A DNA stretch of 15,436 bases, from the NCBI GenBank assembly GCA_046705265.1, contig JBJKQL010000106.1, positions 1-15,436 on the forward strand. Reading direction: 5' to 3'. The translations under genes were made by a program, and so were the position numbers. Source of the DNA: JAJYTL01 sp046705265. GTDB lineage: Bacteria > Pseudomonadota > Alphaproteobacteria > Ferrovibrionales > Ferrovibrionaceae. A model generated the notes under the pieces. The model ran no database searches, was not told the DNA's origin, and worked only from the letters and a program-made list of their open reading frames with translations. Positions 7,983-14,978 of the stretch are shown here, one piece after another (position 1 is the stretch's first letter; each line of letters begins with the position of its first letter).

Positions 7983-9785
7983 ATGGCTGATTATCGGGCG
8001 CCGCTCGGCGATATCGGATTCGTGCTCGAACATATCGCGGGATTGCAGCGGATCGCCGGCTATCCGGCCTTTGCCGGCATCGAATCCGATATGGTCAAGG
8101 CGGTGCTTGAGGAAGCGGGGCGCTTCGCCGCCGAGGTGGTGGCCCCGACCAATCGGCCGGGCGATCAGCAGGGCGTCAGGCTCGAAAACGGCCGCGTGGT
8201 GACGCCGGAGGGCCTCGGTGCCGTATACCGCCGTTTCGTCGAGGGCGGCTGGAACGGCGTCGGCTTCGCGCCGGAATGGGGCGGCGGCGGTCTGCCGTGG
8301 GTGGTGAGCACGGCGGTGCAAGAGATGATGACCTCGGCCAATATGGCATTCTCGCTCTGCCCGCTGCTTACCCAGGGCGCGGTCGATCTTCTGCTCCACC
8401 ACGCCGATGACGCGCAGAAGGCGATCTATCTGCCGAAGCTCGTTTCCGGCGAATGGGCCGGCACCATGAACCTGACCGAGCCGCAGGCCGGTTCCGATGT
8501 CGGTGCGCTGAAAACGCGCGCCGAGCCCCGGCCGGACGGCGCCTACGCGATCACTGGCTCGAAGATCTTCATCACCTATGGCGAGCACGATTGGACCGAG
8601 AACATCATCCACATGGTGTTGGCGCGAACCCCCGGCGCGCCGCCCGGCACCAAGGGGATATCGTGCTTCATCGTGCCGAAGTATCTGGTAAATCCGGATG
8701 GCTCGCTCGGCCCAGCCAACGATCTCCGCTGCCTCTCGCTCGAACACAAGCTCGGCATCCACGCGAGCCCGACCTGTGTCATGGCCTATGGCGAGCGGGG
8801 CGGCGCCACCGGCTACCTGATCGGGGCCGAGAATGCCGGCATGCGGTATATGTTCACGATGATGAACAATGCGAGGCTCAGTGTCGGGCTCGAGGGCCTC
8901 GCCATCGCCGAGCGCGCCTACCAGCAGGCGGTGACTTACGCCAAGGAGCGTCGCCAGGGCCGGCCGATCCGCGGCAACGAACCGGCCGATGCGGCGATTC
9001 TCGCCCATGCCGACGTCCGGCGCATGATCATGACCATGAAGGCCGAGATCGAGGCCATGCGGGCGCTGATCTATCGTAACGCCGCCGCGCTCGATCAGGC
9101 GCGCCACGATCCCGAGCGGCAAGCGGCCAAGCTGGCCCAGGCGCGTGCCGATCTGTTGACGCCGGTCTCCAAGGGCTGGTGCACGGACTTAGGGGTCGAG
9201 ATCGCGTCCACGGCTGTGCAAGTGCACGGCGGCATGGGTTTCATCGAGGAAACCGGCGCCGCGCAGCATCTGCGCGATGCGCGTATCGCGCCGATCTATG
9301 AAGGCACCAACGGCATCCAGGCAATGGATCTGGTGATGCGGAAATTGCCGACGGAAGGTGGCGGCGCCATGCGGGCGCTTTTGGAAGAGACGCGCGCAAC
9401 CGCGACGCGGGCGAGCGCGGTCGAGGGCGCGCTCCAAGTCATCGGAACCGCGCTGCAATCTGCCGTGGCCGCGCTTGAGCGATCTGCCGCCTTGCTCACG
9501 GATGCGGTGGCGAACGAGCCGAACCGCGCGGCTGGCGCGGCGACGCCGTTCCTGAAGCAGATGGGCCTCACCCTGGGGGCCGCATTTTTGACTGAGGAAG
9601 CCATGGCGGCGGCTGATAGGCTGGCCGGGGGTGGCGGCGAAAATGCCGATTTCCTGCACGCGAAAATCGCCACCGCGCAATTCTACGCCGAGCAGATTCT
9701 GCCGCAGGCCGCCGGCCATGCCGCGGCCGTCGCCGCGCCGGCGGAAAGCCTTTACGCGATCCCCGCCGAATTGCTCGGTTCCTGA
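7983..9785 (+). CDS. Large acyl-CoA dehydrogenase (DmdC/FadE5-like, 600 residues)
   Basis: A 600-residue acyl-CoA dehydrogenase, longer than the usual 380-400 because of an N-terminal extension (MADYRAPLGDIGFVLEHIAG, typical of this subclass) and a C-terminal helical domain after about 455. It should desaturate an acyl-CoA at the alpha-beta bond with FAD, passing electrons to ETF. Seen: NLTEPQAGSDVGALKTRA at 163-180, GSKIFITYGEHD at 192-203, VQVHGGMGF at 412-420, and IAPIYEGTNGIQA with the likely catalytic base Glu440. Relatives include 3-methylmercaptopropionyl-CoA dehydrogenase DmdC and long-chain FadE5-type enzymes; the substrate cannot be decided here. GGAGG sits seven bases before ATG 7983. 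It is divergent from Sua5 and converges on the broken AraC gene, with the two stops almost touching. Confidence 0.94.
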   Translation: MADYRAPLGDIGFVLEHIAGLQRIAGYPAFAGIESDMVKAVLEEAGRFAAEVVAPTNRPGDQQGVRLENGRVVTPEGLGAVYRRFVEGGWNGVGFAPEWGGGGLPWVVSTAVQEMMTSANMAFSLCPLLTQGAVDLLLHHADDAQKAIYLPKLVSGEWAGTMNLTEPQAGSDVGALKTRAEPRPDGAYAITGSKIFITYGEHDWTENIIHMVLARTPGAPPGTKGISCFIVPKYLVNPDGSLGPANDLRCLSLEHKLGIHASPTCVMAYGERGGATGYLIGAENAGMRYMFTMMNNARLSVGLEGLAIAERAYQQAVTYAKERRQGRPIRGNEPADAAILAHADVRRMIMTMKAEIEAMRALIYRNAAALDQARHDPERQAAKLAQARADLLTPVSKGWCTDLGVEIASTAVQVHGGMGFIEETGAAQHLRDARIAPIYEGTNGIQAMDLVMRKLPTEGGGAMRALLEETRATATRASAVEGALQVIGTALQSAVAALERSAALLTDAVANEPNRAAGAATPFLKQMGLTLGAAFLTEEAMAAADRLAGGGGENADFLHAKIATAQFYAEQILPQAAGHAAAVAAPAESLYAIPAELLGS

Positions 9786-9786
9786 G

Positions 9787-10622
9787 TCAGGCGGCGAGCG
9801 GAATCCACAAGGCGACGCCGCCTTCGCCGCTAAGCGGATCGAAGGCCGGGTTGTGGCGCTCGATCACCGGCGCGTCGGCGACGGCCCTCCCTGAGCGCTG
9901 GCAGTGCCTCGTTCCAAATCGCGCGGTAGGTTTCCGGCAGGGTCGAAACGTGCCGCCGATGCTGGAAAACGGCGTACCGCCGCGGTGGAATCTCGAGCCG
10001 TGTCAACTCCGGCGGGGCATCGGCGAAACGCGCCACTTCGACGCCGCACAGATAGTCGAACTGGCCCTCGTCGCCCGCCGCGCGGCTGATGCCGACCGGC
10101 GGCTGGCCGAGCTGCGCCGAAATCGCGCCCATATAGGGCATGAAGCGCTGCCATTGCGCCGGAATCTTGATCGCCGCCTCCCACGAGCAGGGCGCCGCGA
10201 GGCCGACGACGCGAAGCGCCTCGCAGTCGATCGGGTCCGGCGGGTCGAGATCGGCGCTTGCCGTCGGCTTCGGCGTGATCGGCTCAGTCAGCGCGAGGCC
10301 GTCGAGGCCGCGGCGCTAGCGCAGCGCTTCCGGCGTCAGGCCGAACTGGTCGCGAAACGCGCGGGTAAAGGCCTCGTGCGAGCCATAGCCGGCGTCGAGC
10401 GCGACCGCGAGGATGTCTCGGGGCCGGGCGCGCCGGCCGCGATGGTTCGCGCCGCCTCGCTCAGCCGCCGGCCGCGCAGATAGCGCATGTGTCGCCGCGC
10501 CGAAGGCGAACGAAGGCAAGATGCGAACGCGATACGCCGCAGGCCTCGGCGACGGCGGACAGCGTGAGGTCCTGCCCCGAATTCCGTTCGATGACCCAAA
10601 GCGCCTTGTCGCAGATCGACAT
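9787..10622 (-). pseudogene. Broken AraC-family regulator with GyrI-like effector domain
   Basis: Read from ATG 10622 (AAGGAGGG just upstream) the protein begins MSICDKALWVIERNSGQDL and continues with the first AraC helix-turn-helix through GVSRSHL. It then continues in other frames: FAFGAAT, then MRYLRGRRLSEAARTIAAG, then DILAVALDAGYGSHEAFTRA to GLTPEALR. An in-frame TAG follows at 10316-10318. After the TAG the same frame continues through LALTEPITPK into a GyrI-like domain (AAIKIPAQWQRFMPYMGAIS, then TYRAIWNEALPA). One base near 9895-9898 then shifts the frame to SGRAVADAPVIERHNPAFDP and WIPLAA, ending at TGA 9787-9789. That makes at least four frame changes plus one stop. Intact relatives are about 280-290 residues and sense small molecules. 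It may once have regulated the adjacent acyl-CoA dehydrogenase gene. Sequencing error is a possible alternative. Confidence 0.82.
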
Positions 10623-10702
10623 CGGTCCCTCCTTCGCGGCTTGAGGAAGGCTAGCATCGGCGGCTCGGGCCGGCTTGATCGATCGTCCGGTGGTGCCGCG
10701 GG

Positions 10703-11209
10703 TCAGCGTGCCGTGGCCGAGCCGGGATTTGACGGCGCGGGCGGCTCGGGCGCGATCGTGGCGGTGCGGGTCCAAGTGGTGGAGCGGCCGAACAGGGGAA
10801 TGCCGATATAGCCGCGCAGCTTCAGCGTGTCAGCGCCATCGAGCCGCATCTCGGCCTTGTAGGTGTCGCCGCTTTCCGGGTCATAGACGCGGCCGTGCCG
10901 CCATTGGCCGGGCTCTTCCGGGTCGGGCTTCATGCCGGAGACGATCTCGAGCCCGAGCACCGGATGCATTCGCTCGGCCTTCACCGGGTTGTGGCTGTCG
11001 CGCTTCGGCTTGCCGCTCTTGTCGTATGGCTGCTTGAGCCAGACGATGCGTCCGCAAAGCGCCGGCCCGCAGGGCGCGATACTGATCACGGATTTGCCGC
11101 CCTCGGTGGTCCACAGGCCGACGGCGCTTGCGGCCAGCGCGCGCCCGGCAAAGAGCGTCGCGCTTATGACCAGAGCCGCGCCAAGCGCGAAGCCGCGTTT
11201 CATAGTCAT
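10703..11209 (-). CDS. Secreted DUF2147 family protein
   Basis: A 168-residue exported protein. The N-terminus has MKRG, a hydrophobic core (FALGAALVISATLFAG) and a likely signal peptidase I site after ALA at residue 26. The mature part carries the DUF2147 pattern: GLWTTEGGKSVISI at 31-44, a pair of cysteines (47 and 52) in CGPALCGRIVWLKQP, HPVLGLEIVSGMK at 82-94, W103, GRVYDPESGDTYKAEM at 106-121 and LRGYIGIPLFGRSTTWTR at 131-148. The function of the family is unknown; it is periplasmic by its signal. A second ATG at 11203 is also possible: GGAGGGGG lies very close to 11209 and at more usual spacing for 11203. The 104-base gap upstream (11210-11313) would hold its promoter. Confidence 0.9.
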   Translation of the reverse strand: MTMKRGFALGAALVISATLFAGRALAASAVGLWTTEGGKSVISIAPCGPALCGRIVWLKQPYDKSGKPKRDSHNPVKAERMHPVLGLEIVSGMKPDPEEPGQWRHGRVYDPESGDTYKAEMRLDGADTLKLRGYIGIPLFGRSTTWTRTATIAPEPPAPSNPGSATAR

Positions 11210-11313
11210 GCCCCCTCCGGCGGCCGGATTCTTTTTTTGCATCATAGCAGGACCCGTCCCGGCCATCGCACCTTCGTCATAACCGCGCCCGATGCCTCGG
11301 GGATGGGCGATCG

Positions 11314-12453
11314 CTAAAGAATGCGCTGTCCGAATTTCTTCACCGCCGCTTCCGAAAGCGTGAGGCCGAGCCCCGGCGCCTCGTTCAAGGTGAGCCAGCC
11401 GTCGGCGATCGTCGGCGGGTTCTCGAACAGCTCCGCCTGCAAGGGATCGCGTTCCGGATCGGTGAAGGATTCGACGATGCAGCCGGCCGGCGTCGCGGCC
11501 ACCAGATGGGCGTGGATGAAGCAATCGTGGTGCGGCGCCACCTGCACATGATTCAGCTCGCACAGCGCCGCCATCTTGCGGCCCTCGGTGAAGCCGCCGA
11601 ACATGGTGCAGTCGAATTGCAAAATCTGGATCGATTGTTCCTCGACTAGCGCGCGGCAGCCATAGCTTGTCAGCTCGCTCTCGCCGGCGGACAAGGGAAT
11701 CCGCGAGCGCTGCGAGAGAAGCTTCAGCTCGCGCCGGTCGTCGGCCCAGCGCACTGGCTCCTCGAGCCAGCGCGGGCGCAACGGCTCCAGCGCCCGCACC
11801 GCCTCATAGGCGGTATCGAGGCTCCAGCCGCGGTTGACGTCGACCATCAAATCCCTGTCGTCGCCGATTACAGAGCGCACCACTTCGAGCCTCCGGATAT
11901 CTTCGTTCAACGGCAGGCCGCCGACCTTGGCCTTGAAGCCGTGATGGCCTTGCGCCTTCAATCGCGCGATCTCGTCCTTCAATTCGGCGTCGTCCTTGCC
12001 GTCGCGGTAATAGGCGCAGGTGACGTAACAGGGCACGCGCTCCGCATAGCCGCCGAACAGGCGATAGAGCGGCAGCCCCGCCGCCTTGCCGACGATGTCC
12101 CAACAGGCGAGATCGACGGCGGCGGAAATGCGGATCAGGGCCTCGCGCGCCCATTTCCGCTCGAAGGCGAGCCGGCTCGCCGAAAGCCAGAAAAGCTTCT
12201 GGTAAAGCCGCTCCGGCGCCAGCGCGTCCGCCCCCAGGATCTCCTCGGCGATGCCGTTCTTGAACGCCGCGACGATGGGATCGAGCGAAGCATAGACGGT
12301 CGATAGGCCGAAGCCCTCGATGCCGTCCTTGGTGCGCATCCGGGCTAGCACCTCGTTCGCGCGCGGCACGATGAAATTGCTCACCCAGTGCGGCCTGCCG
12401 GTATCCGGCGCTTGCAGGATGAAAACTTCGAGGCCGGTGATGTCCTGGCGCAT
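11314..12453 (-). CDS. Mandelate racemase/muconate lactonizing enzyme family protein (enolase superfamily)
   Basis: A 379-residue enolase-superfamily enzyme of the mandelate racemase subgroup, which abstracts the proton alpha to a carboxylate and then racemises, dehydrates or lactonises. Seen: KxK at Lys174/Lys176 (GFKAKVGG), Asp205 and Asn207 (VDVNRGW), Glu231 (WLEEPV), Glu258 (SAGESE), and the Asp281/His308 pair (QFDCTMFGG, VAPHHD). These match the MR set of metal ligands (Asp/Glu/Glu) and bases (Lys and His-Asp). Sugar-acid dehydratases and racemases share this set, so the substrate is open. ATG 12453 has AGAAGGA eight bases upstream; an in-frame ATG at 12525 would add 24 residues and has no clear ribosome site. 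It lies downstream of the DUF1345 gene on the same strand, perhaps co-transcribed. Confidence 0.9.
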   Translation of the reverse strand: MRQDITGLEVFILQAPDTGRPHWVSNFIVPRANEVLARMRTKDGIEGFGLSTVYASLDPIVAAFKNGIAEEILGADALAPERLYQKLFWLSASRLAFERKWAREALIRISAAVDLACWDIVGKAAGLPLYRLFGGYAERVPCYVTCAYYRDGKDDAELKDEIARLKAQGHHGFKAKVGGLPLNEDIRRLEVVRSVIGDDRDLMVDVNRGWSLDTAYEAVRALEPLRPRWLEEPVRWADDRRELKLLSQRSRIPLSAGESELTSYGCRALVEEQSIQILQFDCTMFGGFTEGRKMAALCELNHVQVAPHHDCFIHAHLVAATPAGCIVESFTDPERDPLQAELFENPPTIADGWLTLNEAPGLGLTLSEAAVKKFGQRIL

Positions 12454-12543
12454 CCACTGATCCTTCTGCGGGCGGACGTTGTTGACGCGGCGCAAAGGAT
12501 AGTGAGGCCGCCCGCCGCGGTCCATCGCGAATCGGCCGAAGGG

Positions 12544-13218
12544 CTAGAGCAGGCTTGCCGCGATGTTGACGCTGAGCGCGAGGACGATGGTGTTGAAGAA
12601 GAAGGCGAGAATGCTGTGCGCGAGCGTGAGCCGGCGCATGCGGGGCGTCGTCACCGCGGTGTCGGAGGTTTGCGCCGTCACCCCGATGGTGAAGGCGAAA
12701 TAGGCGAAATCGAGATAGCGCAGGGCGCTCGGGCTGCCGGAAAACTTCAAGCCGCCGCGCTCGGCTCCATTCGCGCCGCCGCCGTAATATTCGTGGGCAT
12801 AGTGCAGGGTGAACAGCGTTTGCAGGAAGAACCAGGCGCAGACGATGGTGAATGCGACCAGGGCAAGATGCGGCGTTTTCAGGCCCGCCGGCAGATCATG
12901 GAAGTCCGATAGCAGCCCGATCAAGGCACCCATGCTGGCCGTGGCCGATGCGGCGCTGAGAATCAGGATGGTGAAGCCGCTCTCGTCGTTGATTTGCGCG
13001 CGACTGCGGATGCGCTGCTCCTGATCCTTGAGCATGATGGCCCAGGTCAGGGCGAGATAGAGCACGGCCGCCGCGTCCCAGCCGGTGACCATGCGGGTGA
13101 TAAAGCGCCAGCCGGGCGGCAGCGCCAAGCCCACCGCGACGCCGAACGCGGCCCCGATGAAAAGCTGGGGATGGGCGCGGATTGAGACCGGCAAAGCGAC
13201 GGATTTCGCGGACGCCAT
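12544..13218 (-). CDS. DUF1345 family inner-membrane protein
   Basis: A 224-residue integral membrane protein of the DUF1345 family, function unknown. About six hydrophobic segments are visible: near 18-37, 48-63, 82-103, 117-138, 168-184 and 202-222. The signature is LDFAYFAFTIGVTAQTSD (169-186) followed by VTTPRMRRLTLAHSILAFFFNT, which is strongly conserved in the family; the YFAFTIG stretch recalls a re-entrant pore-like loop, though no ion-channel role is shown. AGGAGG lies seven bases before ATG 13218. The frame stays open upstream to about 13539, but that part is Pro/Arg/Ser-rich and not protein-like. It is the first gene of the - strand run leading to the MR-type enzyme. Confidence 0.9.
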   Translation of the reverse strand: MASAKSVALPVSIRAHPQLFIGAAFGVAVGLALPPGWRFITRMVTGWDAAAVLYLALTWAIMLKDQEQRIRSRAQINDESGFTILILSAASATASMGALIGLLSDFHDLPAGLKTPHLALVAFTIVCAWFFLQTLFTLHYAHEYYGGGANGAERGGLKFSGSPSALRYLDFAYFAFTIGVTAQTSDTAVTTPRMRRLTLAHSILAFFFNTIVLALSVNIAASLL

Positions 13219-13484
13219 GAGACGCCTCCTAGAAGGATGCGACGCCCGGATAGTGCATGGGTGGGGCGAGAGGGGCAAGGTGGAGGGCGGCGGATTAAGT
13301 GGTTCGGTTGTCGGAACTGGGGGGCCGCTGGCTCCAGCGCCGGGGGGCATGCGATTGACACGTAACGGTGCTAAGCGTGAGGCGCTGACGATGCCTGAAC
13401 AGCGGTCTTGATCTCTTGTAGGGACTCTTGCGCCAGCGGCATCATGATAAGTCGAATTCCGGTGCCGACAGCGCGGAGCAACAA
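13219..13484. other. 266-base gap between divergent genes
   Basis: This stretch separates the DUF1345 gene (-) from the broken unknown gene (+) and should hold the promoter of each. A TTGACA is present at 13355-13360 but no convincing -10 box lies 16-18 bases after it. Open frames crossing it are Pro/Arg/Gly-rich and look non-coding. It marks the change from the GC-biased core to the less biased right end. Confidence 0.4.
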
Positions 13485-14062
13485 GTGGCCAAGACGTGGG
13501 GTAGGAAGAGAGGTGGTGAGCGCCTCCGCAATGATCCACGGACGAAAATAGATGCGCTCGCGGCGCGGCCCGTGCTGCGCGACTGCTACCGAGCGCAGAT
13601 CCGGCTCACGAAGGCGGATAACATCGTTGATTGGAGGCTGGCATGGGTCCTTGCCGTGACCCTATTGCGTACCGTCGGACATGTCCTTCGGAACGTGGAT
13701 GGAAAGCGATCGCCTCATCTCGCTGCGGCGATACGAACGCCTACGCAGGGTGGCGTGCGCGCCCTGCAATGCATTCGATCTTCCGTGGGTTCATTGAGAA
13801 AGAGCGCAACGAGGTTATCAACGAGCACCGGATACCGCGAGCGGTCGCAGCAAAGACGACTTACCAGACGCTCGCGATCGATCTGCTCCTGATCGCGGAC
13901 CAGGCAGTGTCGGCGGACGCAGCAGTTGCCGTCGCGATAAAGTGGTGGGAAGGACAGCTCGAGGATATTGAAGCCGCAGCAGCGTCGGCGGTCGCTGCAA
14001 CGCTCGCGCCAAACTCCAGAATATGCGAGAACACTCGCCGCCGCACAAACGACGTGACGTAG
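13485..14062 (+). pseudogene. Unknown protein gene with one internal frameshift
   Basis: Starting at GTG 13485 (GGAG six bases upstream) the frame reads VAKTWGRKRGGERLRND and continues with protein-like sequence through ADNIVDWRLAWVLAVTLL, LRTVGHVLRNVD and SPHLAAAIR to about 13730. There it becomes Arg/Ser/Gln-rich, while the frame shifted by one missing or two extra bases takes over at once with NAYAGWRARPAMHSIFRGFI, then EKERNEVINEHRIPRA, LAIDLLLIADQAVSADAAV and KWWEGQLEDIEAAAA, to TAG 14060-14062. The restored protein is about 192 residues, soluble, mostly helical, with an aromatic/acidic C-terminal half. I do not recognise a named domain. No slippery heptamer is seen at the junction, so programmed frameshifting is unlikely; a mutation or sequencing error fits better. 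Confidence 0.6.
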
Positions 14063-14132
14063 AGTCGCAGCGCAGTATATTGGCGTGCCGGCACCACCGG
14101 AACCAAGTACTGGCGAATTTAGGGTCACCGTT

Positions 14133-14546
14133 TCATGCGATACAAAAGCGTATAGTCGCTGCTCCCAAGTTTTGGCGGCATTTAGCCACCGTCTGCACGC
14201 CCTTGCTCCCGATATTCGATATAGCGTAGATCGCTGTGCCTGCCGTCAGGGCCGGCCCTCCTTCGGCTGCTGAATAAATGAACGCCGCGATTCCAGCCCA
14301 CGCTTTCTCATCCGAAAACATCAGCTTCAAGAAGTTCTTGACTGCCGCCTTACCCAGAGAGAGGAGCGCCTGGATTTTCCTCGACTTCTCGACGAATGTG
14401 CTGCGCGATGCGCTTCTGCAAGTTTCGATATTCCGTTCGCCGCTGAGTTCCTGGGGAAGGCTGAAGCAGCGTCTCTTTAAGGCGGCCATATCAGCCAGGT
14501 GGTGCTCGAGGATCCGCATTATTTTTTTAACGGTGGCCTTGTCCAA
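14133..14546 (-). CDS. Small protein of unknown function, possibly a 3' gene fragment
   Basis: From TTG 14546 to TGA 14133-14135 the frame encodes 137 residues. The first half is charged and helical (ATVKKIMRILEHHLADMAAL, then ALLSLGKAAVKNFLKLMFS); the second half (WAGIAAFIYSAAEGGPALTA, then GTAIYAISNIGSKGVQTVAK) is hydrophobic and Gly/Ala-rich and may associate with membranes. Codon use is clearly less G/C-biased than in the core genes. No good start is seen: protein-like sequence (GIAILTSVHIDPL) continues upstream in the same frame to the TGA at 14619-14621. This may therefore be the 3' half of a gene broken at that TGA, or of one decayed by frameshifts. The opposite strand is also partly open but less protein-like. 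No family recognised. Confidence 0.45.
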   Translation of the reverse strand: MDKATVKKIMRILEHHLADMAALKRRCFSLPQELSGERNIETCRSASRSTFVEKSRKIQALLSLGKAAVKNFLKLMFSDEKAWAGIAAFIYSAAEGGPALTAGTAIYAISNIGSKGVQTVAKCRQNLGAATIRFCIA

Positions 14547-14618
14547 TGGATCAATGTGGACCGAGGTTAGTATAGCGATTCCTTGAAACCAATCATTTCG
14601 AGTGATTTCCCAACAGCC

Positions 14619-14927
14619 TCAACGACGTGCATTTAACAACGAAAAACTGCTTATCCATCGTGTCCCCCATATAGGATTCGAACCAAGGAAGCGGTCTACT
14701 AGATCGACATCCTCCCCACTTTTCGGCGCGCGCTCCGCTTCGACAGGAAGGGACCCGAGAAAACGGACCATGTTTGGATTGCTGAGGAGCACAGCCGGCA
14801 ACGCTTCTAGAGCCCGAAGCCGAAACATGTACGCGGTGTTGAGGTTATCCCGCAAGCTGTTCGCTATAAACCGAATGTCGCAGTACTCGTAGAGCGCACG
14901 CCAATCGACTGCCCTTTTCCAAGGCAT
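14619..14927 (-). CDS. Small unknown protein, possibly the 5' part of a broken gene
   Basis: ATG 14927, with GGA a few bases upstream, opens a 102-residue frame ending at TGA 14619-14621. It reads MPWKRAVDWRALYEYCDIRF, then helical sequence with Leu/Ala/Arg (YMFRLRALEALPAVLLSNPN), then VEAERAPKSGEDVDLVDRFL. There is no signal peptide or membrane segment. The frame after the TGA stays open and in the same register through to 14133, so the two small frames may be halves of one gene of about 265 codons. Its last codons overlap a short ATG frame at 14593-14658 in another register. Composition is less G/C-biased than the core genes. No family recognised. Confidence 0.4.
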   Translation of the reverse strand: MPWKRAVDWRALYEYCDIRFIANSLRDNLNTAYMFRLRALEALPAVLLSNPNMVRFLGSLPVEAERAPKSGEDVDLVDRFLGSNPIWGTRWISSFSLLNARR

Positions 14928-14978
14928 TTTTCCGGATCGGCAACGGGATTCGCGCCCAAGTCCTGCGGTTCCCGTTCG

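Noticed and set aside
7884..9122. Open extension that would make Sua5 a 727-residue fusion
   Set aside because: It lies opposite the intact acyl-CoA dehydrogenase; the Sua5 family N-terminus fits ATG 7883.
13219..13539. N-terminal extension of the DUF1345 protein
   Set aside because: Pro/Arg/Ser-rich and unlike the family; AGGAGG sits directly before ATG 13218.
14278..14586. 102-codon + strand frame opposite the small unknown protein
   Set aside because: It is Ser/Arg/Phe-rich without helical pattern, while the - strand frame shows more natural codon and residue use. It is not excluded outright.
14640..14760. Complete tRNA gene on the - strand
   Set aside because: Only a T-loop-like 11-mer is present. 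Its stem pairs poorly and no 5' acceptor strand complementary to the G-rich 3' part is found at tRNA distance.
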